Assembly: GCF_000524195.1 (NCBI RefSeq)
Contig: NW_020170453.1
Location: 48,848 to 112,847 of the forward strand
Origin: Echinococcus granulosus
Taxonomy: Eukaryota; Platyhelminthes; Cestoda; Cyclophyllidea; Taeniidae
Direction of reading: 5' to 3'
Length of the DNA: 64,000 nt
A model generated the notes under the pieces. The model saw nothing but the letters and a program-made list of their open reading frames with translations. It did no database searches and was not told the DNA's origin. Position numbers and translations under genes: made by a program. Position 1 is the stretch's first letter; every line of letters starts with the position of its first letter. Of the stretch, positions 53,241 to 64,000 are shown one piece after another.

Positions 53241-53638
53241 TCGAGGAATCGCTCCATTGTCGAACATGGGTGCCACTGTCGAGGGACCCAATGAAAAATT
53301 CCCCTTCAAATGTCTTTCGAAAATAACCACCACCTGGTGGGCACACCTTCAACCCCTTGAATCTACATTATCCCAGGAAAGTAAAGGATATTGTAGAGAA
53401 GGTATTGCTATTTCACATTGTATTAAAGGTATGGATTTGAGAACAAAGTGAGTGGAACGTAGCTTGTCACCATCGACCTACTTGCTTTGCATGTCATGGG
53501 CAGTCTCTACGCCACGTCAGTTTTTAAAGGGGTGCACACACGCGTGCAGTCCCTTCTGACAGGAAAGAGCAGCAGGAGTACACGCAAATCTCACTCATCG
53601 TGGTGGGAAATGGTGAATAAATTCAGATCAAAGGATAA

Positions 53639-56600
53639 TCAATTGTTTTGGAAGCGGTCAATGAGGTGCTTCACATGACCTTGGCCTCCGACCACGGTGG
53701 AGGTCATGGTTGACACTGACGACATCACGAGTGATGTTGAAGACGTTGAAGTTCTCGCCCGTCCACATCCACCTTTGCACTCACTTGTAGTCTTTGTGGA
53801 GGACCAAGACCTGCGTGGCGGTTTACTTGGCCTAGTCGAGGCTGTGCTAGTGGCGATAGAGGCACCTTGACCTCCAAAGGGTCTCAAATTCGCCACCGCA
53901 GCACGAAAACGACCTTGGCACAGGGAAGCGGCTTCCTCGTTGTGGGCGTTAGCTAATGTCACCGTTGAATTTGGAGGTAATTTCGAGGGTAGCGCTGTTG
54001 TACCTATAGGAACACAGGATAGCAGACCCCTCAAATATTCTCTTAGGAGTAATTGACATGCATTCCTCCCTCCTCCCCCAAATTTGATAGGTAGTGAACG
54101 GGGATTAGTGATTAGGCCGTTTGAGTCGTAGAACTTTGGGTGAGAAAATCAGTCATGTAGCGCTGCCAACCGACTCCGTGTATAAGGTGGCAACAAAAGG
54201 AAACTTATGCTTGCCATAGATTGTCAGTTTTCAGGCAGAAAATCAATACTAACCATTCGCTCGAGAAGCTGTCTTGACTCCAGACCCATTCGTCAGTTGG
54301 TTCGACCTAGAAAACATCCGAAAAGCGCTTAGAAAGCTACGGGAACAGCTAGCAAACCCTTGAACACTTTCACGACCAACCTCAGGGAAGGCGTGGTATC
54401 CAGTCTCGACAGTCCAAGATTTCTCGGCGGCTTGGAGTGTTGCATCCTCGTAGACACTTGGGGAGCACTGTACTTACGCACCGCGGGTGATTTCGCGGAG
54501 TCGTTCCGCGCAATGGGGGATGCAGTCGAGGGTCGAGGGGTCGCCTTGGCGACAGAGGATTGGGTCGCCACACGCGATGGGGAAGGTCGGTATGCCTTTC
54601 CAAGGATCGACTAGAATAAGAAAAAGTGTTTCAATCCCTCAATTCTATCCATAAGTACGCTGGTTTGAAGAGTGTCCATCCCGCAGGTAAAACAATGCAA
54701 AGAAACCGTCTTCATCGGATGATCAGACTCACAGCTGTTACTCGATCACTACCACCGTCAGCACCACTATTAGTGTTGTTGGTGGACGAATCAATCCCAA
54801 TGCGACTGACAAGTTGGCAGACAGACATTGGCGAGGCGCAAGAAGTGGAGGATGAAGCACCTGAACAGTCTTCACTGCTTGCCAGAGTAGGCATTCGATT
54901 GTCATCAGCTTCCCCGTTCAAAGTCATCGCTTTTCCACTGGCACAGGGCCCGATGTGGTGACTGTGGTCTTCCGTGAGGGTGAGCAGTGGTCGAAGGATC
55001 TCATCCACTTCCCCTGGTGATAGGGTAGCCATGGAACGAGTCTTGGCGATGTACTGTTCATAGGCACGACCGAAGGTCACAGTGTCGTATTGTGAGGCTT
55101 CCTGACACTCAATGTAGATTGAGGCGCCGGTGAGGGTGTGTGCTAAACCGTTCTGCCAAACTGTGGGGAGGATACTACTGTTAGATGAAATAAGTAGACT
55201 GGTATAGCACAATCAACATCAACATTTATGTAACTAGCATACCTTTTGGGGGTGAGATCGGTTTAAATTCGGACACTTTTTGAGGTTGAACCAAGTCAAC
55301 CGCAAACCGTTCCTCATTTATCTCCACCGCGATGCACCGAAAATCCTCCTCATCCTCCTCTTCCACGCCATTCACTTCCTGTTGCTTGTCTAATGCAGTA
55401 GGAGTGGTTGAAAAGAGAGGAGTGACAGTGGTGGTCGGGGTGGCGGCGGCGGCGGCGGTGGTGGAGGAGGAGTGTTTTGCCATCAACGCATTCCACGCGT
55501 CCTGCACGAGCGCCACGTGGTCTGCATCATCCACGTCCGCCTCACTGCCATCACGGGGGTTGTCACTCCCATCGCTGTCGTTGAGTGTTGCGGAAGGGGG
55601 AGGCGGGGTGTTTTCACTTACCTGCAGCTTCGCAGAGGAGGATCTCGCGATACGACTGCGACGTTTGAAGATAGCTGTAGAAGGAGAGGGGATTAGAGAA
55701 AGTTGCTACGTTGAAACGGTGCAAAAGCCGGCTTACAGTCAACCAATATGTTGATGATCAATGTCCTTATCGTTATATCTACATCGAAACCATATTTTCG
55801 CCGTTCACTCACCAGTCAGGACACTGGATCCTTTTCTTCGGGGAGCATGTTCCTCCTCGGATTCGTCAATTGAGTGCAATCCCACTTGGCTGCTGGTATC
55901 CGATAATTTGGGGCGAGGGCAGATATCCTCCATGTGGAGCATCAGATGTTTTGCTTTCTCCGGAATTGCAGCATCAAAATTCTCCAAAATCACCCTCTTT
56001 ATCTCCCGACACCAAAGATGCTTCACATCCGCGCTCGCTGCTTGCAGTGTCTTTTGAGCGTTTGGATTGTTGAAGGGAAGAATATGGAAGGCCAGCGGAT
56101 CCTTGTCAATGCACTCGATCAGCATTAGGTTGTTACACTAAAAATAAATCAAACAGTAAATTTTACTTAAATAAAAACTAGTAAAAATGATATTTAGATT
56201 GAAAGAGAGTACATACACTGATGATATCACGGATCTCCAGGACGGACTGTAACCCCTCTCCAGAAGATGATTGTAAGTCCTTGAGATTAGGTGCGGAATT
56301 GTTCCCCGCGTAGAACTTCTTGGCCAACAGGATGGCCCGTTCGAAGAGAAGGACCAATCGGCAAGCGTGTTTTTTGGCGGGCAATCGAAAGACATCACGC
56401 AGTAGGAGGCAACCCCATTGATCGACGTCAAAGCCACTGGCTCGCAACTGACCAATGAGCTCATGGCGGCGCTTTGCTTCGTTTATGTGGGTGGCCACTT
56501 GAATCATGCGTTCAAGGGCGCTTTGAAGGTGTTTAACAACGAAGTTGGGATCCCCGTTGAAGATGCTCTGATTCTGACCCAGCCCAGCTAATGTGCAGCC

Positions 56601-56913
56601 TTTGACAAGCTCCTAAAAGTGGAATTACTACTGATCAGCATTCTTGAATCCAGATCCTTCTAGTCCTGGAACCTGATGGCAACCAAAACTTTAGTCTAAC
56701 ACACAATCGTACCGTGTGGAGCTGCCAGAATTCGACTGCAAGGACTTTTATTCGCTTACCTGAAGAAGAAGCTGATACTTGAGGACGCGTTGGACCGGTT
56801 TTAACAGATAAGAGGCCAGGGGAAGGAGGTGTCCGAGGCGGGTTTGACAGGCGAGAATGGAAGCCCACAGCTCTGTGTGCAAAAGACTCTCGTGTTCCAG
56901 CGTCTGAATGGAT
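53639..56913 (-). CDS. PLEKHG-type Rho guanine-nucleotide exchange factor (DH-PH), partial: N-terminus not found
   Basis: Family members activate Rho GTPases at membranes and the cytoskeleton. Exons seen (minus strand): 56760-56913, 56217-56612, 55813-56137, 55243-55674, 54733-55160, 54358-54610, 53639-54003, about 783 codons, phases consistent. The first carries the end of the DH domain, with 'LGHLLPLASYLLKPVQRVLKY'-type sequence (conserved region 3). The next two carry the PH domain, with 'LLLRDVFRL', 'LVLLFERAILLAKK', 'NNLMLIECI' and 'REIKRVILENFDAAIPEKAK', the last typical of PLEKHG1-3. The C-terminal half is Ser/Thr- and acid-rich and probably disordered. The DH start (conserved regions 1 and 2) and anything before it are not recognised up to 64 kb; upstream is repeat-rich DNA, so those exons lie farther away or escaped me. 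The last two exons and the donor at 54357 are less certain. Confidence 0.86.
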
Positions 56914-57590
56914 CTAGACCAAGGACGGAGCATACCAATAGATCACCCTTACTTCTGGATTGCATCCCAGGAATAGCCATTTTGCGCCGGATGTTCTTTA
57001 GAAAAGTGAATTCCACAAACAAAATAAGACATCCTGCCTTCTTGCAGTTGAGGTAGAGCGTGCTATGAGTCACTCCTCTTCAGCCCTCGATTGATACCCG
57101 TCTAGCATAACATCCACATCCACGTAGAACTTCAGGTGTGTGAGCGGATTTGCTCCAAATTCTGCATGGAGAGTAACCTCAAGCAATTCCGAGCGGTAGC
57201 AGGTGCAAGACACTGGTTGTTCCCAAATAGGGATGTTCAGGCCGTTTGGACCTGATTTGAGTTTTCGTGGTGTTCGGCTTCCATTTCGTAGTTAAACGCA
57301 CTTACTGCTTAACGTTTAATCGGTACCACTCTTTAAAGCTGATTCTGTGCCCCAACTTGTCGGTGGTAGCATTCGATATCTATCAAATGAGTAGAGGACG
57401 CGACGACAGGTTACGCTATTTGGTGAAAGCTCATTATCTGCAGATTACTTCATTGGAAATTCCGTACCACGTAAACAAAGTCCGAATTCTGGTTAGTTAA
57501 AATAGGATTTCATGCCTTTTGTGAACAGTTAAGAGTACGTTCACTTATTACACATGTAAGATTGTAGGCTACAGGGAGAATTTTGCTTCA
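56914..57590. other. Presumed intron or upstream region of the RhoGEF gene
   Basis: Expected DH-domain exons were not found here. A minus-strand frame at about 57065-57165 ('GANPLTHLKFYVDVDVML') reads like protein but matches neither a DH domain nor anything else I know, and lacks convincing splice phase with the exon at 56913. Confidence 0.4.
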
Positions 57591-58850
57591 GGAGTGTGAG
57601 AGAGTGAATTTCTGACGGTCAAATTTGACCCAGAAATGCAGGCAATCGGCTGATTCAGCTGAGTCACTCGGCCTACAGCGAGGCATTCACGTCTGTGTGT
57701 ACATGCGTCTAGCTGCGCTCGCATTAGTGACACGACCCGTTAGGTCAGAAGAGGTGAGGTGATGTGGGAATGAAGATGGGGGTGGAGCCTGGGAACGAGT
57801 CAGAACCCCGATGCCCCTTTCCACTTCCCATAAGCCCATACTTTTGTTCTCTTCACTTCAACGCACATGACGAGTCGACGGCATCCAACTGTCGCAAGGG
57901 GGACAATATGCCACACTGAGTTCCATATTGTAGACTACCACATAAGAACCACTATAGTTGCCGGTCACAGGCGCGTCAAGTAAAAATGCGTTGATGCTTC
58001 GTCCCCTAAAATTACAGCGCCCGCTTCCTCCATCCAAACTTGTACTCCAAGCCAAAGGCGGCAATTTGTCAGAAATGGGTCCATTAGCCCATGCTAAAGG
58101 GAACTTCTGATGCGCAGAGGTTTGAAAAACACCTCTTCTGCGTGCTCATTAACCGTGCCTTTGACGCACAAACACTCACTGTTGGAAGATCGGATGGAAG
58201 AGAGGTATATAAATCCACCTGGCCACCTACCCGGCCGTTGTGTGGAACTCTATCATATTCCGTGTCACAGTGACTGAGAACCACCCCATATAAATTTTCT
58301 AATTAGAGTTTGGAATCCGATTATCTGGAAAGGTGCTGCCGCACCCCTTAATTCACATCACTGCTATGCCAAAAACTCATGAACTCACAGTCAGGTTTGA
58401 AAATGACCACATTTGTTCTTGCATTCCCATTAGAGTGCTTCTAAGTTCACTTCGAAATACGGACGGCTAGCCGATGGCTTCACCTCAGAACATCAAACGC
58501 GTGAAACAACTACCTTCACTTTTTCATCTCCTCCCCCTACCAACCATCCAATAAATTTCACTGGCAAAGTCCAGCGGTTCCATGGTAGCTTCCTCATTCC
58601 GCTGCAATCGATATCCCCGAACGTATTTCCCCCCGATATGGTGCACTCCAATAGCACTTCTTCTACATCGTGCAACGTCTTCTGGAATAACTCGAGCGTC
58701 GCATCACTTTCGCTCTCAATTTCACTCGCTACACTGGGTCTTATTCATGACTGCAGGGTTCACACATGAAACAGTCCGAGAAGAACACTTTACGCTCTAT
58801 GTGAAAACATTTGTAAGGTTCTCCTTTCGACACTGTAAAGCGGAACGCAT
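57590..58850 (-). repeat. Interspersed repeat family R5, minus-oriented copy
   Basis: Read on the minus strand from 58850 to 57590, this follows the plus-strand sequence 61900-63150 block by block: 'gcgaaagtgat'..'cgagttattcc', 'tggactttgccagtg', 'aattaaggggtg', 'ggaggaagc'..'ctg'..'ttt', 'gcatttctgggtcaaatt'. Spacing between blocks is nearly the same in both (for example about 540 against 556 bases between the second and fourth). No intact open frame is present. This is likely an old mobile element of unknown class. Confidence 0.8.
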
Positions 58851-59544
58851 GAAGAAGCTTCCCATCATTTGTCGATTTCGCTTAAAGGTGATGAATGTTA
58901 CAAATTAGGCTTTTCGTTCCTTTAAAACCACAGGCTGCTTTTCTAGACGACGTGGTTGATACGATCCGACAGCAAAGCAGTGACATCGACTCCCTTACAA
59001 TTCCGAATTTGTTCCAGTTACCTCCCTAGCTATGGAATGCAGACGATGACACACCTTCCAGGACATCGACTGCAGTGGCAGTTTCATAGCCCAGAAACAA
59101 TCCGCCCATAAAATGTGGGGCAGCCCCTTAGTGGATTCGCAAATTCCACAGCCTCTGTAACGGAATCGTGAAGCCATTTATTTCCTGTCCAGCCACCGCA
59201 GTCTTCGACACGCGTGGCGAGACAGAAGGCGTGGTGCCTTATAAACAAGGCGAAAGAAAAGACAAGCCCCTAATTGCCACCGCGTGTCCTCACAGCCAGT
59301 ACAGCGGGCGGCATAACTTATTTCCATCCTTCACTTTTGACTGGTCAGTTAATGCAAAATTCAAGCTATTACTTTGTCTCCACATTGATGTCTTTCCCCT
59401 CAGCTATTAGATATATGATGTATACGAATACCATAATTGTCTATTTGTCGCCTCGCTTTAGTTACACAGGCAATGAATGGCCCCGACATTGTATTTTCCT
59501 TCACCAGTGTGGTTTTCAGGTTCCTAGCATTATGTCTTCTTACT

Positions 59545-59600
59545 ACTACAGGAAAGACTCGGGCCGCTGCACTGGTGACAGCGGAAAGCGAACCTGAGCT
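59545..59600 (+). repeat. Interspersed repeat family R3, second copy
   Basis: 'aagactcgggccgctgcact'+'ggtgacagcggaaagcgaac' matches 21716-21756 in the same orientation. Confidence 0.55.
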
Positions 59601-60299
59601 ATAAGAAAACTGTCCTGATTTCAACTGCTGGATGATAAAACGCGGCGTGACGGAAAAGCTGTGACCACTCCCTAATAGAAGGGTCGAGAACGACGTCGAC
59701 CTCCGGCAACTACACCAGTTTCGTGTTCTTCAGGGATGCTATTAACAACTGAAGTGGCACCAGCCGCGGCCGTGAACCATCTGGGGTAGTTCGTTACAGA
59801 GCTATCTGCGATGTCTGTATAAACACGCGATACTTCTTCCACCTCAATACTAGCTGGACAGAATCCAGATGGACATGGTTGGACACCACTGAACTGGGAC
59901 GAAATCATTTGGAACTTCGTCATTTTTTAAATAACTGCTTTCAGGCCTGTGTTCTTACGACTACCGATGATCATGCGAGATGGCCACACACTCACCCCTT
60001 TCGCCAATACGGTTTCCACACAGGAAGAAACGCCAGATCCAGTAAAATTGCATAAAGGGGGCAGTGACGCTGGAGTCAGCTATCGTCTCAGTTGCACGCA
60101 ATTTGAATGACTAATGGGGCTGGTTCGCGGATGTTTTTCTTACAGCACGGGCCGCATTGTGATGGAAGACGCAGATAGTTGACCAAGAAAGGCATCGAGG
60201 ACGACGCTCAAAAGGGAAGAGGGTTTGTGAAATACGTTGGCTATTTGTTTGACTCTCCGCGGCGGTTACAAGGGCGGCATGGCCTTCGGGTCATGCCGG

Positions 60300-60375
60300 T
60301 AGCCCCACAAACCCTTCTGCACGTTGATAATACGTACTCTGCCCTAGTATTGTGCCCTCTTTCGTCTTCAGAGAG
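60300..60375 (+). repeat. Interspersed repeat family R4, second copy
   Basis: This matches 28960-29035 in the same orientation over about 70 bases; the flanks diverge. Confidence 0.6.
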
Positions 60376-61899
60376 GTCCCAGGTCGCTACAGTATTACTT
60401 TCAGCCATAGGTTCCCGGAAGTTTATTTTTAACAGGGCTTCCATCAAACATGCGAGACTCATATAGACCATCTATTGCGCCTCTGTGGCACTCTTACATC
60501 CTCGTGGCCGGTAGCAACAACGACTCCAGTGATAGGCCTTTCCTTCCTCCCTCCACTAGCCTCCTCTAATCTTGCCTGTTTGGCTTGTAACCTAGCCTCA
60601 TTGCCCTCTGTTCTGGCGATTAAAAGCTTGCTAGGGTGAAGGGAGTGGAGAGAAGTGAGAGACGAGACCATCAGGCATGGTCGGCATTGTGCACCTCGGC
60701 CTCCCTTGTTGGCACTTTTACGGCGTGCAGTGTGACTCAGGCACATCGCAGACTGGACCGTGCAGTCGGCACACCATGGTTAGTCGAGCTGTCTGTGTAT
60801 GAAAACAAAGTAATATTTGTTACAACCAGGAACACCGGAGTTATTTTCAATGCTGTCACAAGTTGTGATAATCCGTGAATACTTGGGGAAGCACCAGAGA
60901 ACTGGAAATTCGGACTATACCGTTTGATTTGGAAATCTTGACGTGTGCTTAGACAAGATTGCTGATGATAAAAAGGACAGAAGTCTTGGAGAACATCTTC
61001 TTGAAGACGTGGACGAGGCGCAAACTCTGGGCACGTAGACTGCATGTTCGCGCCACGGTGGAAACGACTTATTTTAGGGAAAGGTAAACTCAGGTGAACG
61101 CAGCCTGTTGTTACAACAAACCAACCAAATCAGGCGCAGTTGGACCCACCTAGACCACCTGTGAGTAACAAAGATGATGAAGTGAAATGTTGCATCAAAG
61201 CAAGAGTATATTCGGTCTCTGAGGGATGAATTACCTTCGGCGATGTAAACGGGAGGTGAAGCCTAGTAATCAACACTGCGTTGTGGTCAGTCTAGTTCTC
61301 TCGTTCACAATTCGTAAACACATTTTACTAGGAGTAGAAGTAACTGATAAGAGGCTCTTTTGACACTTCTGATATGGGCATCATTACTTCCTTCGCTACA
61401 AGTCTCAGAGGAGACCCGACCACCACACCGAAAATGTTTATAGTTCCAACGTGATTTTGACCAATTCAACGGTGACCCGTAAACAAGAAAGGGCGCAGCT
61501 GTGCTCAGACCGGGAGTTAACTACATCTATTTTGCCATCGGTTAGAATCCAGGCAATCCCTTTGCCGCACCACTTGTTGCAGCTAGCTATCATTCAAATT
61601 AAGGACCTGTGTCACATGTGTGCGGCATCGGTAGCGAACGCACCGAAATGAAACGTGAGAAGCTACAAGTTCTGCAGGATGTTCTCACTTCCCTACAGCT
61701 TAGCATACCTTCACTTGGAGATGAAAATGGTCCCTTCAGAAGCATTTGTGTGAGTCCTGCAGTCAGTCGCGAATGAGAATCGCTGCTAGTTTCAAGGCTC
61801 ATCTATAAGCCTTGATTTGCCACCACGACAGTCTTTCTGCACCAGATAGTACACAACAATCAGGCGCTCCCTCCCTGTCGGTCTCGCTCTCACCCTCTT

Positions 61900-63150
61900 C
61901 CGGCGGCCACAGCAAATGTTCCTCCGTCGCACTTTCTACTGTCTTGAGAAGGAGCAACGGCTGTTTGCCACATCCCACCCTATTGACTGAAAGTGATACA
62001 AAGCCCGAGTTATTCCGAAATATGTTGCACGACGTAGTAATGGTATATGAGGGCACTGCAGCCGAAAGGAATTCATTCCGGGGCATTGGTTGCAGGAGGA
62101 AGACGAGCCTCCCCCGGCGTCACTGGACTTTGCCAGTGGAATCTAGTGGACCGTTGGTGAGGGAAAAGGATGGAAGATGAAGGCAGGTGTTTCACGTGTT
62201 CGATGTCCCGAAGGGAGAAGTGGACCTAGGCGTTCTCCGAAGGGTGCGCGAAAACGAATGTGGCTATTTTCGAGCCTACCTGTAGCGATACAAATTAAGG
62301 GGTGTGCCAATACTCCTTCAGAAAATAGGATGTCGATCTCGGGTTAGTAAACTTCAAATGCGGCGGTTTTCAGCCAATGCAAAAGAGAACATGATGGAAT
62401 TGCACGAAGCAAATAGGTAAGTGAATAAGTGAATGGATGGTTGGAATGCGAACGAAGCTTGCAATCCAGCATACCTGAAGCCAGTGGATTTTGACGGACG
62501 GATATACACACCTTTCTTCCCTCAAATCTGCCAATGGTGCGTATTTGTGCAATGCTTTTCCCACCTCCAAGCAGCAGAAGCTCCCTTAGAATCGGCGAAT
62601 GGACCTAGGGCAACCAAGGGGTCGACAGGGATCCATTTCTGGCAATTTGACTCCATTAACTCAGAGCGCTATTTCAGATGGAGGAAGCAGGTACTGCAAT
62701 TTCAGGAGAACGAGGCATCAGCGAGTGCGTTTGACGCGTCTTGAACTAGTGGCTATAGTGATCCTTTGTAGTGCTGAGGGGGCTGAAGGAGTGCCAATGT
62801 CCACCTGGAACACCCACTGAATCTGCTTGAAACTGACCCCTTCAAGGCGGTTTTATGGCACCGACTCATCATGTGCATCAGGGTGAGGAGGACAAACATC
62901 ATGAAAAGCTGTGAAATGGACGAATGGGAAGTAGGAAAGGGCAGCAAGACAGCAGGACCCTTATCCAACCTTAAGTTCCATCCCTATTCCCATATCACCT
63001 CCTCTAACTTAACGGATCGTGTCAGACGCGTGTGCGCACAGACCCAAACGCACTGTGGGTCGAATGAATCAACTGAACTACCTGGTTACCTGCACTTCTG
63101 GGTCAAATTCGACCACCGAAATTTTGCCCACACACACACACTACTGACCA
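61900..63150 (+). repeat. Interspersed repeat family R5, plus-oriented copy
   Basis: The plus-oriented partner of the repeat at 57590-58850. Together they form a large imperfect inverted repeat with a 3-kb spacer. The copy ends near a CA-rich run at about 63130-63142. Short frames inside (up to 122 codons at 61812-62180) are not shared in frame with the other copy. Confidence 0.8.
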
Positions 63151-64000
63151 GACACCCTCGAGACAAAATTCCCCCAGTAGCCTGCAGCACTGCGTTAAAT
63201 GGTTGGTAATTAAGACGGGAAATTATAATGTCGGTGACTGGAAAATCCCTAAAGAGGATGGTAAATAGGTGATGTTGCTAGTCTCCAGCAAAACAACTGC
63301 TCCATTATACACTGTGGTCAGCCAATGGAACAAATGCTGGCTATCTCCTCCCAAAACGGATCACCAGTCGCCTTCAAAGTTTTCGAAATGGAGGAGGCTG
63401 TACTGATCTCCCTATCCAGTAGCCTTCAGGCGGTATTCGACACCCAAATAAGTTAATTAACACATTGACGGGCATTGGCCCATGGAGTGCATATCTCCTA
63501 CAATTTCAAGTACCTAGTAACATCGGAGGGGAAGTCCGTACCTCTGGACAGACGCTGAATAACATTTGAGACCAAGTTATCCCCAAGAGTGATGACGCAT
63601 TCGAAGCTCCCATTAATCAGCAGTTGTAGAATACTTATTTAAGATGGCGATTGCAAACCAGTAAACCGTGCAGACTATCGTACTGAATCTGCGGAGTTTT
63701 TGGATTTCGTAAAATTGCCACAGTTGGAAACGGCTAGTGGGCTTCATATGCGCTAACTTGGGGAGATGTGTGGGCGGGAATTGTCGCGATTTTGACACAC
63801 GCAGACATGAAAGCTGTCAGACGGGTGCCAGTTACAGATCTGGAGGGATGAGTCACGGGGCATTTTACCCTATTTCCCTCCCCACTGGTAAAGGGGTCAA
63901 AAATGTTGTCCTGGGAGTGACGTTCTAGCCGTGCTGCGAACAAGAGGTGCACTGGAATCCCGTTTCTATGATGTTCAACTTGACTCTGCATTACTCACAG
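63151..64000. other. Window end, no gene recognised
   Basis: A short plus-strand frame near 63493-63557 reads 'FKYLVTSEGKS', vaguely like the end of a LINE reverse transcriptase. An 85-codon minus-strand frame lies at 63734-63991. Neither can be assigned. Confidence 0.35.

Larger units (their letters stand above)
58851..61899. other. Spacer between the inverted repeat copies, no gene recognised
   Basis: This holds the second R3 copy (about 59545-59600) and second R4 copy (about 60300-60375) and otherwise only short frames without known domains. Frames up to 102 codons occur on the minus strand at 60737-61045. Confidence 0.45.

Noticed and set aside
63490..63560. Possible LINE reverse transcriptase tail ('FKYLVTSEGKS')
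   Set aside because: Too short, and no supporting domain upstream or downstream in the window.

Overview
This is a eukaryotic (animal) nuclear window with spliced genes, long repeat-filled intergenic stretches and no bacterial features. Several things together suggest a flatworm, most likely a tapeworm or close relative: very short introns (33-53 nt) at the 5' ends of genes that lengthen toward the 3' ends, moderate GC content, many diverged interspersed repeats, and protein sequences that are animal-like but quite diverged. The species assignment is inference; no search was run.

Layout. From 1 to about 16.9 kb I see no conserved gene, only diverged repeats: a direct pair at 3.87-4.93 / 5.61-6.56 kb, and a family with copies at 7.8, 13.9 and 24.8 kb. 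At 16.97-17.89 kb (+) lies a BCL11-type C2H2 zinc-finger exon with a poly(A) signal behind it. From 17.9 to 30.4 kb there is again no recognisable gene. From 30.4 to 53 kb is a gene-dense block: CLASRP, an SR-related splicing protein (-, 18 exons, 30386-39834); POLD3, the third DNA polymerase delta subunit (+, 11 exons, 42559-45209); enolase (+, 7 exons, 45501-48819); and ARPC5, the Arp2/3 p16 subunit (+, 3 exons, 49606-51366, with a likely GC-AG intron). A PLEKHG-type Rho guanine-nucleotide exchange factor follows convergently (-, 53639-56913), with its N-terminus not found. From 57.6 to 64 kb the sequence is repeat-rich, including a roughly 1.25-kb element present as an inverted pair (57.59-58.85 and 61.90-63.15 kb).

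Exon models were built by hand from splice sites, reading-frame phase and family similarity. For CLASRP, POLD3, enolase and ARPC5 every exon junction agrees in phase and gives one uninterrupted protein of the expected size (859, 419, 438 and 147 aa). The genes are unrelated housekeeping or regulatory functions (splicing, replication, glycolysis, actin nucleation, Rho signalling), not an operon or a dedicated system. CLASRP and POLD3 are divergent across 2.7 kb; POLD3 and enolase lie head to tail with only 291 bp between stop and start. I found no convincing undescribed system. The most interesting points are the GC-AG intron, the 33-nt intron and 33-nt microexon of CLASRP, the solitary BCL11-like finger exon, an unassigned 77-codon ORF downstream of ARPC5, and the repeat families.
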